Positions 11,557 to 22,609 of a stretch of 64,000 nt of DNA are shown in pieces. Source of the stretch: Circinella minor (Eukaryota > Mucoromycota > Mucoromycetes > Mucorales > Lichtheimiaceae); assembly GCA_016758965.1 (NCBI GenBank), contig JAEPRB010000089.1, positions 62,001-126,000 of the forward strand, read 5' to 3'. The position numbers were made by a program, and so were the translations under genes. How positions within the stretch are numbered: position 1 is the first letter of the stretch; each line of letters begins with the position of its first letter. Below the pieces are notes generated by a model. It did not search any database. It saw only the letters and a list, made by a program, of their open reading frames with translations, and was not told the DNA's origin.

Positions 11557-13344
11557 TTAATTAACATTATCATTGTTACGTAATGAAAGACGAATGATGC
11601 GCCGTTTGGGGACCTTTCGACCTCGTCTATTCATTGGTTTTGCCTTGACAGCATGAGGAAAACTTCTACACACGCTATGTTGAATAACTGGGGGTAATGG
11701 TGATAAAGTACGATTAGCACATGTCAGTTGGGCCAGCCTTGCTGTCAATGTGTTTTTAGTAGGTCGTAAAATGATTTCTTGATCAAACATGACGGGTATT
11801 TGTTGTTCTGCTGTTGGCCCAGCTAAGGATGGGATTTCGGGTCCTTCAACCACATACCATGGCGCATCACCATCTTCTGCATATATATCAGCAACACTAG
11901 TAGATGATATGACAGATCCACATACAGTTCCAGATGGCGATGAAATGGTACTACTCAAATTCAAACTATCCAGGGAAACTGAATCATCTTCTACACAGTT
12001 TTGTAAATATTGATGCATTGCTTGAATGGAAGCATATTGTGTATAGATAGTGGGTGGTGTTGTAGGTCGATACATTGGCATAATATCGGAAAAGGATGCT
12101 TGGCTTGAATAGGATCGCATGTCGTCCTCGAAGCTGGAACAAGCACTACTGCAATTACTGCTATAAAGTGATCCAGTTCCAATAAGTCCATTACCATAGA
12201 TACCTTGAGGCGGTAAACAGCCATTATGTTGCTTGGCTATTGCTTCGAGATCCATATTATTAAAATACATGGAAACACCATCAATAGGTGTGCAAGGTGT
12301 TGATGATGCTGCTGATGAAGGTAAAGAAAGTGCTGTAGGTAATGAATGAATGTCATCATCATGAATGATACCCTCATCGTTTATACCGAGACAGGGTCGA
12401 ATCATGCCAGGGTCCGACATAGCAGATGATAATCCAGGTCGTCTCTGTTGTTGTTGCTGCTTTTTTTCTTGTTCTTCCTTTTCGCGTTGATTTTGAATAT
12501 GACGTAAACTTAAGTTGTGTATCATTACTGGTAAATCTTCCTGAAACAAATTTCTTAATTGCTTTTCAATTTCGCGTTGTAAAAAGTTACGAACACTTGT
12601 TACGCTATCGAATGTTGAACTTATGACGATACTTTCCAATGGATCGTTTTTGAAAACAAGCGTAATTCCTTTAGTCTTTGATACAACAAGAACAATAATT
12701 CCACGTAATCGTAAGTCGCTAATACGTAATAACATTGGAACAACGAGCGGTTGATCTGCAGCTAAGATTTTCGGTCGTGTGTGTCGTGCAAGCTGTGATG
12801 TTGATTGTTTCGCATGCATTGGGTTAGCCTATAGTAATAAAATAATTTGTAAGTTTTGATATTTGTTTTGCTTTTGTCTCTTTTAAGATCTTTCTTCTCT
12901 TTATTTTTTATTTAAAACAGTATCTCTCCTTGTTGTTGTTATATTATTTACCTGGACTTTAGTTTGCAAAACAATGTATGCATCACCTGCATAGGTGAGT
13001 TTAAAAATACCACGGAATTTGTCTGTCGTTAACTCGCCTACTTCTAAAATTTCAAGTTCTGGTGGCTGATGATGATCATGATTTGCATTATATTTGTATA
13101 AAGAAGGGGGGGAAAGAGCTAAATTGGTTAGTTACTTTGAAAAAATGAGGGCGTAAAAATAAATATACATTTTTTTTTATAAAGAAGAAAAACTCACCTT
13201 AGTACCCATATGTAATTCTTTCACTGTTATATGATCAACAATATTTTTTGGTTTATTGCCTTTATTGAGAGCAGCCTCTAATTGTGATTTTGCTTCGTCG
13301 TAAAAACCTGCATCGAATTCGGGCCAGTTGAATCGAAATGCCAT
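11557..13344 (-). CDS. MDM34: ERMES complex subunit Mdm34
   Basis: Three exons (13344-13198, 13065-12952, 12828-11557) join in phase for about 510 residues. Mdm34 is the mitochondrial outer-membrane SMP-domain subunit of ERMES, which tethers ER to mitochondria and moves phospholipids between them. The N-terminus [19 protein letters not shown] with [20 protein letters not shown] is the family's diagnostic start; then [32 protein letters not shown] and [21 protein letters not shown] complete the SMP domain over roughly residues 1-190. The rest is low-complexity (poly-Gln, Ser/Pro) with a basic C-terminus ([17 protein letters not shown]). The middle-exon acceptor was chosen at 13066 because it restores phase; the better-looking AG further upstream breaks it. 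Confidence 0.9.
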
Positions 13345-15016
13345 TGTTGAAAGATATTTTAATTGTCGACTTTAAAAGTTTAAATATTTTTTTTTACGTC
13401 GTATAAAAACAAGGTATTGACGTAAATAAGAAAAGTGAAGAAGATAAAGAAAAAAAAAGGTAATGATATGGGTGAATTACGTTATAATTATTCTTAGTTA
13501 AGCAACAATTTTCTTTCTTATTATTATTGTTCCTGTTGTTTTTGTTACGATTTTATGTTGAACAATAGAAGATTAAGAAAGAATAACAGCATCAAAGCGT
13601 TCTATGGAAAAGAAAAGAAGAACAAGAAAAAAAAAATTATAAAAAATAAAAACGAGAAAATGGATTTACCATCCGCTCCGTTCTAACATGTCATTCGGAA
13701 TTTTTCGGCTGATACAACCGGGGTAACCCACCACTCTTTTTTTTTTTTTTTTTGCTTGTGTAATATAAAAGAAAATAAATAGAATGATGTTATTACATTC
13801 AAAAACTATATCTTATTGTCCTTGTCTTTATAAAACTTTTACTTTAAAAAATTGTTACTTGGGAATAATTTTACCATAGAAACCGAAAAAGATTTTTTTT
13901 TTCTTTTTCTTTTATCGGCATCTTCGCTGTTACTGAGCAATAATAATGAATAAGAAACAAGAATATAAATTTTTTTTTGTCTTCGTTTTTTATAATATAT
14001 TTTTGTGGGGAAGATTCCTTTTATGAAATAGTCTGTGTAATAATATTTTTATTATATTTTTGAGCTGTTATAAACAGAGATTCAACCTTACCATTTTATT
14101 TTTATGTGCACGGTTTCAACTATTACATAAAATAATAAAACAAAAATGATGATAAATCTCAGTCTCAAAAAAAACAACACGCAAGTTTTACAACTGGAAG
14201 AAATGTATTCCGAACGTTTGCCATAACCAAAAAGACACAAAAAAAATTCATTGTGGTTTCGCATAATAATCCGCCGCAATTGGAAACCATCAGTTTATAG
14301 ATTGTTCTCCTATTTATTCACTATTTATTGTATTTAAATGGTTACTAGGTACTACGATATAACCAGAATGTTTTATAGGAGAACCCTTAAAAAACAAGAT
14401 TTTTCTTTTTCCAATGTAATCATGATTTTTACCCCTCTGTTCTTCACCTTTAATATAATTTCCCCCTGTTTTTGAGAAAAGATTAGCTTCTATTTAATAC
14501 CCCCCCCCGAACAACCAGTTAATACACTTTTTTTTATTGCCTTGATAAAAAAAATAATAAGAATTTTTGAGGTAATCCGATTTATCCAAAATGATGCTGT
14601 GTGCATACAAAAAAAAAGTCTTATATAATCAATGTCACAGCCCATTCCAACGAATTTTCAATTGGATATACACCGACCTGAAAAAGGAATGACAACTGAT
14701 TAAACAATGATTCATTAATACTATTACTAAAAATAAACTTACTATTTGCGTGTGTAATATAAATAGATGAACTGCTTGTCCTAGAGTTACTAATAAATCC
14801 TGTTATTGAAATTTACCATTTCATGTTAATAAATCTACTAAGTTACCCATCTATCAGTTCCTTTGTTTTCAGTGCACTGATTCTTATAAGTATATATAAA
14901 AAGGAGTCTTTGTTTATTTTTTTTTACTTTATACATTATCATTATCATTATTGTCATACTCATTTGTATGTTTTATATGAAAGAAAAGAAGAAGAAAATC
15001 TGTCTTTGATTTATTT
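13345..15016. other. Intergenic region between MDM34 and GET1
   Basis: No gene was found in about 1.7 kb. The MDM34 promoter must lie at the left end. The rest holds homopolymer runs (long T-runs near 13735-13753, a C-run near 14502-14508) and short frames with AT-driven composition only. Confidence 0.5.
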
Positions 15017-15209
15017 TTATGTAGTTGCTTCAACCTTCTTTTCAGGTAAAATGAAATCACGAGCAATATTCACAGTTTGTTTTATAACTTGCCGACATGC
15101 TGAAACCCAAATAGCTACACTCACAGCACCTATATATTTATAAAAATATGTATTAAAATCAATGAATCCATTTTTCTCTATCTCTTTAATAATATCCGTA
15201 AAATCCTAA

Positions 15210-15245
<36 letters not shown>

Positions 15246-16092
15246 TTTTGGTGCCATTGGCATCCAAAGAAACCATTCAGCAGGACCAAACCAACTTTTT
15301 GGTAAATAAAATGCTGCTCTTCTTGTATACCAAAATGCAATAATTGTACGTGTTCCATGAACAAAAAACCATAATACCGACTTGGCACGAAGTTCAAATG
15401 CTGCTTTAGCAAATGCAATATCCGAGTCTATAATATCAAATACAAACCGCACATTAAAGAAAAGAAAAAAAAACCTCGAGCACCTATATATGTATTCGCA
15501 GCACCCCATTTTGTCATGGTAATCATAATCCCCCATTCCTTTTTCCGCAAAGCGCGTCATTAAATTGAAAACTTACTTAGTTTTTCTAAATCGGCCATGC
15601 CTTTATCTAATTTCCGTCGCATTTTTGCCCATTTTGCAAACTCATCCTAAATAATTTACGAAAAACAAACATAAAAAGATGTTGTCAGTTATTAGTATTA
15701 CTATTATTATTGTTATTGTTATTGTCATTGTCATTGTTGTGCTGGGTTCTGATAGAGTTTGTTTATGAATAATACCTGTGAGCTTGTTTGAGACAGATCG
15801 CTTTTCAATGTTAATAGATCGCGTTTCAGCTTTTGTTGTTTTATAATTCGTTTGTCATTAGTTGCTTTGATGTACCATCGATAAGCCTAAAAAAGAAAAA
15901 GTTCATGGGAGGTACATTGATTTGTATTGTTAAGAATTGGTTTGGCATTTTCTTTATGAGTTATTTTTCCACAATGATATTAAATAAAAACTGGCTATAA
16001 ATACAAACCTGTTGGGTGACATAAGAATAACCAAGGATTAGAATGGTTTCAGTTATTAAGACAATAAGTAAGATGATAGTAGCCAAATACAT
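15017..16092 (-). CDS. GET1: GET complex subunit Get1 (WRB/CAML-type tail-anchored insertase)
   Basis: Five exons (16092-16009, 15886-15776, 15646-15577, 15427-15245, 15129-15017) join in frame for about 186 residues. Get1 forms with Get2 the ER receptor and insertase for tail-anchored proteins delivered by Get3. Helix 1 is LATIILLIVLITETILILGY. A cytosolic coiled coil follows with SSQDEFAKWAKMRRKLDK, the signature Get3-binding segment. Helix 2 is VLWFFVHGTRTIIAFWY, then WFGPAEWFLWMPMAPKGA and a third helix AVSVAIWVSACRQV. The start at 16092 sits right before helix 1; an in-frame ATG at 16146 would add 18 residues. Intron 4 carries a poly(T) run of about 32 bases at 15211-15242. Confidence 0.9.
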
Positions 16093-16367
16093 GGCGAAGA
16101 AGAGTTTATATATTATTTGTGGTGGTTGTATATGGCAAAAACGCAAAGAAAAGGAAAAAAAAAAGACAGCGTGATCCTTTGTAATAATTCAAACACCTCA
16201 CCCCAAGAAAATCACGCACTCATGCCTTCAGGGACTTTTTCTTTGTATTACCACCAGACACACAACCTTATAGTGAGCAACTGCTTATCTGTATTACACA
16301 GGACACACACACACACACACACAAGATCAACAGTAATATAATGCAACGTATAAAATCTACATGTTTA

Positions 16368-17414
16368 TTATAAATTATATTCTCGTAAGATAGATAATGC
16401 ATAGTTGGTTCGATTGGTTTTGGAATTAATATATTGCTTTGAAGGAATAGTACTACGAATCATCCATAATTGTTGTTTGCGAGTCTTATTTTGATGATAA
16501 TCCAATCGACCGATATAGTCTTCGAATTGCGGAATCAATGTATATTGAATCAAATGTTTCATTGTTTCATGATAACCACGCCAAACTTCTCTATGCATTT
16601 TGTAGGAATCACGACCTTTACGATTATCTACACGCAGAGCAAACCATTCTTCTATTTTATTCCAAGCCCGTTTAACACCAGCAAAGTTGTCATCTTCATA
16701 TACTTGTAAAATACGTTTTCGTAATCTTCGGTGACACTCTTGATGTGTGCCATTATAATACCAATCAGGTCGAAGGTTTTCACCGTTGTAATGAGGTGGT
16801 AATAAATAAATAAGTATTTTTTTGAAACCGTCAACCAATTCTTTCATCTCTTGAATACTTTCTTGTTTTATTTCTTGTTCTTCCAACACTTGATCAACAT
16901 CCGGAAGATTTTCAAGTGTTTTCCGTAATTCTCGATGATGAGTTAATTCTACTTGTTTAAGTTGTCGTGCATAAGCAACAGAATCCCCGTTGGCTTTACG
17001 AGGTGAAATGCCTTTGACTTGATAATATACGTCGTCAAGATAATCTTCTTCGTTGTCGTTATAATACTTTGTTGTTGTGGGTAGTGTGGGTTGTGATGGA
17101 AGAGGGACAGTAGAAGATAAGGCGGTGGGTGTAGAAGTAGTGAATACAGCGATTGGTTCATGAGCAACGCCTCCTGTTTCTGCAGCTTCAGCATATGATC
17201 GATGATTCACCCAAACTGTTGATCCTTCTGAAAATACTACGTCATCCTTGACTAATTCGTAAGCATTTGCATTAGTAGCATTCAATGGGGGAAATACATC
17301 ATTATCGGATAAATAGTGTGTTGCTTGACCAATAGTGGTATTATCATCATCATTGTTATTGTTATCATCGTGGTGATATATGTTTTCAGCAAAAGCAAGT
17401 GTAAGTGCGGACAT
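16368..17414 (-). CDS. Conserved-looking hypothetical protein, 348 aa
   Basis: I do not recognise this protein. It is an intronless frame from 17414. Residues 1-160 are disordered, with an Asn/Asp run near 15-26 and Ser/Thr/Pro stretches. Residues ~160-348 look folded: a charged predicted coiled coil (HHRELRKTLENLPDVDQVLEE), a segment with LPPHYNGENLRPDWYYNG, a basic RRLRKRILQVYEDDNFAGVK, and Trp/Tyr-rich helices (KIEEWFALRVDN, REVWRGYHETMKHLIQY). No signal peptide or membrane helix is seen. It is on the same strand as GET1, about 275 bases upstream of its start. A separate protein is clear from codon texture and length; the function is open. Confidence 0.7.
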   Translation of the reverse strand: MSALTLAFAENIYHHDDNNNNDDDNTTIGQATHYLSDNDVFPPLNATNANAYELVKDDVVFSEGSTVWVNHRSYAEAAETGGVAHEPIAVFTTSTPTALSSTVPLPSQPTLPTTTKYYNDNEEDYLDDVYYQVKGISPRKANGDSVAYARQLKQVELTHHRELRKTLENLPDVDQVLEEQEIKQESIQEMKELVDGFKKILIYLLPPHYNGENLRPDWYYNGTHQECHRRLRKRILQVYEDDNFAGVKRAWNKIEEWFALRVDNRKGRDSYKMHREVWRGYHETMKHLIQYTLIPQFEDYIGRLDYHQNKTRKQQLWMIRSTIPSKQYINSKTNRTNYALSILREYNL

Positions 17415-18379
17415 GATAGTTTATGGGGAGTGAAAAAAAAAAAAAAAAAAAAAAAGAAGCAGTGAAGAAGAGGGTAAAAACAAAAGGTGGATAAATAAAT
17501 TAATGTGATAAACTGTATTAATTTTTGATTATAGGATAATAAATTATAAAAGGAGGGTTTATATATACTATTACACTCCTCAATAACTGCGGTCAAAAAG
17601 TATTACAAGAGAGGCGGGGGCGCAGCAACAGTCGAACCAGTGCTGCGAGACCGGCAATAGGTTTATTTTAGTCTAACAAGAGGCCCTACAATTATATCAC
17701 TCATGTGGTTACCCAAAATTATGCTCTTATGTCATTTTTCCCAGTCAACAGCAACTCCTAATTAGTATATTAATATAGTTTTTTTTTTTTTTTGGGGGGG
17801 GGGAGAGAGGTATTATCACTCATTATTGTTAATCAGGAACTAAATAACAAGATTAATACGTAGATATGTCTCCCTTTTGCTTTCTGTGTGTCTTCTGATA
17901 TATATGCGTGTGTGTACACTAATATGACGGTCCATGAGTCACTTTTTTTTAATTTTGCGTAGTAAATTGTTGTTACAACTTCTTATTTATAAATCTATTA
18001 CAGTTGTGTTTAATATAAACAAAATTTCTTTGTTACGTATTTTATTATTCTGCATGACAAAAATTTAGAAATAGAAACACAAATAAAGAGTAATGCACCT
18101 CAATAATCATCAGTAGACAATTATAGCTTTGATTACTAGAGCCCTTTTTTTTTTTCTTTACAGGTTTAAGTGCTTGCTTATCCATTAAACCAGTTAATTC
18201 TCCCCTCTCTTTAATTTAATTTTTATGAATTTTATGGTTATTATGCAAAAGGTTCCATAACTCTTCACGATCCGTTCCTGGTGTATTTTCGATTCTAAGA
18301 TTAGTCAATGATGATACTTATCCAAAGACACAAAAAAGTACGATAAGGAATACGTACATCGAAATTCTGATAATTCGAC

Positions 18380-18405
18380 TTTTTTTTTTTAAAAAAAAAA
18401 AAAAA
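18380..18405. repeat. T11/A15 palindrome
   Basis: A run of eleven T is followed directly by fifteen A, so the strand can fold back on itself perfectly. The same arrangement recurs at 20195-20216 and 21742-21768. Confidence 0.75.
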
Positions 18406-18789
18406 CTTTCCCATCACTTTCCAGTTTTTCTCCAAACGAATCTGATACTGATCCACCATCCATAAAATATCTGCCAGAAGAACAAATAAAAGCCAACTTG
18501 ATTCGTTTGATAATGATTAAAGGATGCATAATTTTATCTCCAGTAAAACAGTACATTGCCAATACGAATGGCTTCTAAATTACTATGTTTTTTACGTATC
18601 GCTGTTATTACCAATAGTACTAGTCACTCCATAGAATTCAGCATCAATCAGTGTCATATATGTAAAGTCGAGAATTTCAATGTTAATAATCCGCCAAAAA
18701 TTCCCACCGTCATATGGGCATTTTTTATATATACATTTTCAAGGGTAAACATCGTTGAAGCAAAGTATCATAACCATCCCTATCATATT

Positions 18790-18905
18790 GTATTTGTTTT
18801 TGTATTTGTTTTTGTATTTGTATTTGTATTTGTATTTGCTTTTGTTTTTGTTTTTGTTTTTTGTTTTTTGTTTTCTGTTTTTTTTTTTTTTTCTTTTTTT
18901 TTTTT
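18790..18905. repeat. (TTTGTA)n / (TTTTTG)n simple-repeat array
   Basis: Tandem units of tttgta grade into tttttg and then long T-runs. The open frame that crosses it encodes only alternating hydrophobic residues and is an artefact of the repeat. Confidence 0.85.
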
Positions 18906-20194
18906 GCAAAATACAGTATGTATGTATGAAAATATTTATCGTGAATTAATCGAACCTGCCGAATGAGACCAATTACATACTATGATTTGATTTACAACAT
19001 AATCAAAGCTTTATTCATGATGATTATTAGCATTAATCTATGAACTTGGGAATAATATTTATTCTCATGAGTAGTAATAAACATCTGTAATATAGCTTAT
19101 TGCTGTTACTGTCGTTCCCTTCTTTCTGCCGTTGATAAAGGAATAGCCATTTTGATTTTGCAATTGAGATGGAATATCTTCAAATTGTCCAGAGAAATCA
19201 CCACGAAGTTTATCTCAAGACATGTGGTACAAAAAAATCAATTCAAAACCTTGTTCATATCATCATTTTATCCTTGATAAAAATATATATTCGTGAAGAA
19301 ACAAGCTGGCTTTTGGTGTTATTGGCTTTGTAATTGAGACAGTGTTGAAAAATACTGTAGAGCTTAATCGTTTTCTGTTGTTCATTATTATATTAAGGTA
19401 TATTAGTCAAGTAAGATTGGTAAGCGACGACGTCATCAACTAAAAATCATTAGATAAGGAACTTTGATACAATACCATTCTTTACCTGGAGTAAATCATA
19501 TAAGTAAGATGATGAAAACCTGAACAAGTTCAAAAATATCCAAAATGAGAAAAATTTCAATGAAACTCCAGTTGTCACAATTATTACTTAAAAATCGAGA
19601 TAGCAGATTTAAAAGATGATTTTAATAAGTAATTGTAATAACGAAGAATTATGTACTATTAGTTTCAACTATTTCACCCAAGTTTTTTTTATGATTATGA
19701 AACTACTGCCACTATATAATAAATATATATATACTTATAAACTATATCTTCAAACGAGTTCAAGTGTACAACATACATGTCGGATTATCTTTTTTAATAC
19801 AACAAAAAAAGATTATTTTTCTTTTTTCTTGGTAAACCCAGATATAATAACTTGCCTAACATGACTGCCAACACCTTAAAGACTATGCCAATCATCTAAA
19901 TCATTCTTTTTATTAAGTCCTTTGATACGACTACTTTTCATAAATGCTTTATCTACGTATTTTGGGTACCTGTTCAACCATTTGGTGTGACATACAGCAT
20001 GGGGTTCAAGCATTCTTTATTTTGTCTAGTTGTGAACAAATATCACAAACAATGTGAATACGTAATTTTCGCAAATTGGCTTATGCTATCTTGAGTAAGC
20101 AACGGTAAATTAATAGCAGATTGTTCGACAGTTAATAGAGCTTTGGTAGTTTTAACAACATCGACCATGTAACAGAGCAATACGCACATACCTA

Positions 20195-20216
20195 TTTTTT
20201 TTTTAAAAAAAAAAAA
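20195..20216. repeat. T10/A12 palindrome
   Basis: Ten T followed directly by twelve A, flanked by unique sequence. It is the second of three such sites in this desert. Confidence 0.75.
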
Positions 20217-21741
20217 GAGTAGAGGTGTGAGTTATAATACACAGTAAACATGATTGTTATTGCTGAAAGTACAAGTCAAAAAGCTGTGTTTTACGTATGT
20301 ACGTACGTAGATAATATTTTTCCAGTAGAGCATTTTATATGTATTAAAAAGATTATATGATATAACTGTTTTTAGTTTTTAAATTATGAAGTATTATATT
20401 CAACCTTATTATTAATAACTTGCTGATACAACTTGATCGCGGATTTCTTTTTATAAAATTCACCATGGTATACTTAAATACAGCACAGCCATATACAACT
20501 TTATCTTTTATTTTATATACGTAGTGGAGTTTCACTAGATTGCTCAAAATATTTTGAAGAGATATTTAAGAAAAAAAAGAGCTACTGTTTTGGTGTAATT
20601 AAGTTTGAGAGATATCATGTGATCTCATACGAAGAATTTTATTATATTCCGTCGTTTGTGCCACACATAATGTAGAGTATATTTTACTGAAAAAAGCAAG
20701 CATGTCTATTATATGCTGACATGAAACGGGAACAGTAAAAAACCTAAGACAAAGATGGATTGACTTTCTTTTGTTTTATTCGTAATGTACCGGTTCATAC
20801 TACGAAGATAACATATTCATCGTGTACTGTTTGCTACAATCTACTGATTTATGCACTCCGGTTTCTTCTCGTCATGATGCTATAAATATATTCTAGACAC
20901 ACACCGTATTTTCTATAGACGATAATAAAGGTGCTGCTTCACAGTAGTCATACTTCTGCATTTTTTTCATTTTTTCTAAAAAAAGTGGAACTTCATAGTT
21001 ATTGTCTATATGGTATTTTCTTCAAAGCAACAATATCGTCTTTGTATATTCTTATTAATAATTGCCGATATAAAAGCTCATATGAAGTGTGTGGTAGTTT
21101 ACAATACCTTTGAACGCAGTCATGTATGTGATGCAACATGAATAGAGTAGAATGATGCAAAAAGTTGTTTACTGTGACAACTATATTACGTACTTGTCAA
21201 CGCCAAGCACAGCTGCAATTATACTTATATCTCTTTTGAATTCAACAAACGTATCAGTGAAACCATTCAGTGAAGATAAAATAAACGCGTTTATGGCTCT
21301 ATTATCACTTATCTCGCTCAATAAATGTAAGATACACTTATTGCATACCATCTAGCTTAGAGCTATTCATACATGTACTGTATATCAAAAGGAGTGGGTG
21401 GCAAGCATAACATCCATTATTATTGTCACAATTTTATTTTGCTGATTATATAGGATGATATTCATTATCTAGCGTTTTCAGGTATTTTTAATCTTGCACG
21501 TGTGGTTTGTATACTCGGAAAAAAACTTGGTGATAAACAAAAAACGTTTAGTTATGAAATATCGCGATTATAAATTGTGAAAAATGGAGTAATATTGATA
21601 AAAATGAATTAAATGAAACAAAAAAAAAACACATATGATGCTTACACATCATTTCAACGAATAAAATTGTAAATTGGCGTGGAAAAAAGATTTACTATTT
21701 TTTTCTGATCTTTCTTCCAGATTATTTTATCATGTTCCTCC

Positions 21742-21768
21742 TTTTTTTTTTTAAAAAAAAAAAAAAAA
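21742..21768. repeat. T11/A16 palindrome
   Basis: Eleven T followed directly by sixteen A, the third site of this type in the desert. A run this exact could also come from a poly-A insertion meeting a T-tract. Confidence 0.75.
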
Positions 21769-22609
21769 GCTTTGGCTAAAAAAAATTACATAGTTAACTT
21801 TAGATAGACTTATTGCTAAGTATATTATTATATTTCAGTCAAAAATTTATTATTATTATATAATCTTATTTTTACTTCATTAGAAAACTAAGATATGATC
21901 ATGAAGAAGCTAAAAAAATATTAACTTCTCACCTTTTCTGGTTGATATTTTCACTTATGTTTCTTAAAAAAAAAGTAAAATTAAAAAAAAAAAAGATGGA
22001 GCGAATTCATACCAATTGTTTAAAAAAAGAGAAATTTAATGAACTAAAACCACCATTCACATCTTTTCTAACACATATCCTGTAAAAAAAAACTCCGGTT
22101 GACATTCCTGTTGCCTGTTCTGTCTCTTCTGCAACATATTGGACTATTCAATCCTGGTTACTCAGCAAAATCAATCCAACTCAACTCGTATATCGGAAAA
22201 ACATAATTTACCGTATTATTTCATTTTTCATAGACAATAATCTTTAGACTTCCTTGGAAACGATTATGTTTAAAACTAAAAGTATTTCAGTGAAAACAAA
22301 TTTTATATAATTTCAATCGAGGACTCACATTTGTTAGCCAAGTAAGGGAAAACGAAAAAAATGACAGCATTTTAAAAGAAAGAAAAATAATAGCCTTTTC
22401 ATTTGTTACACAAAATTCGTAACGGAATTTCACATGTATAGCCCAGCATTCTGACTGATCCAAATACTGTCTTAGCGGTGTTTCAAATTACATTTAAACG
22501 ATATATTGTTTGTGCCCTGTAGCGAGGAATTGTTCAACTTACGTTTCTTTTTTTCTATTGAATCTGGGGAAAAAAACTTTCTTTTTATTTTCTTTCATAC
22601 AAACTAAAT

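Larger units (their letters stand above)
17415..22609. other. Five-kilobase gene desert with simple repeats
   Basis: No intact gene is supported. It contains a (TTTGTA)n-type array, three perfect T-run/A-run palindromes (given separately) and scattered short frames. A stretch around 18420-18720 reads in parts like decayed coding sequence on the minus strand (for example TLIDAEFYGVTST) but is broken by stops. The last few hundred bases must include the acyl-CoA synthetase promoter, with a T/C-rich run just ahead of its ATG. Confidence 0.5.

Noticed and set aside
14823..15143. 106-codon plus-strand frame
   Set aside because: Shadow of the last GET1 exon and its 3' flank on the other strand.
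17605..17660. GC-richer patch that looked like a possible tRNA
   Set aside because: No cloverleaf with a T-loop GTTCRANYC and acceptor stem could be formed by eye.
18556..18966. 136-codon plus-strand frame
   Set aside because: Passes through the (TTTGTA)n array; its Phe/Val repeat is an artefact.
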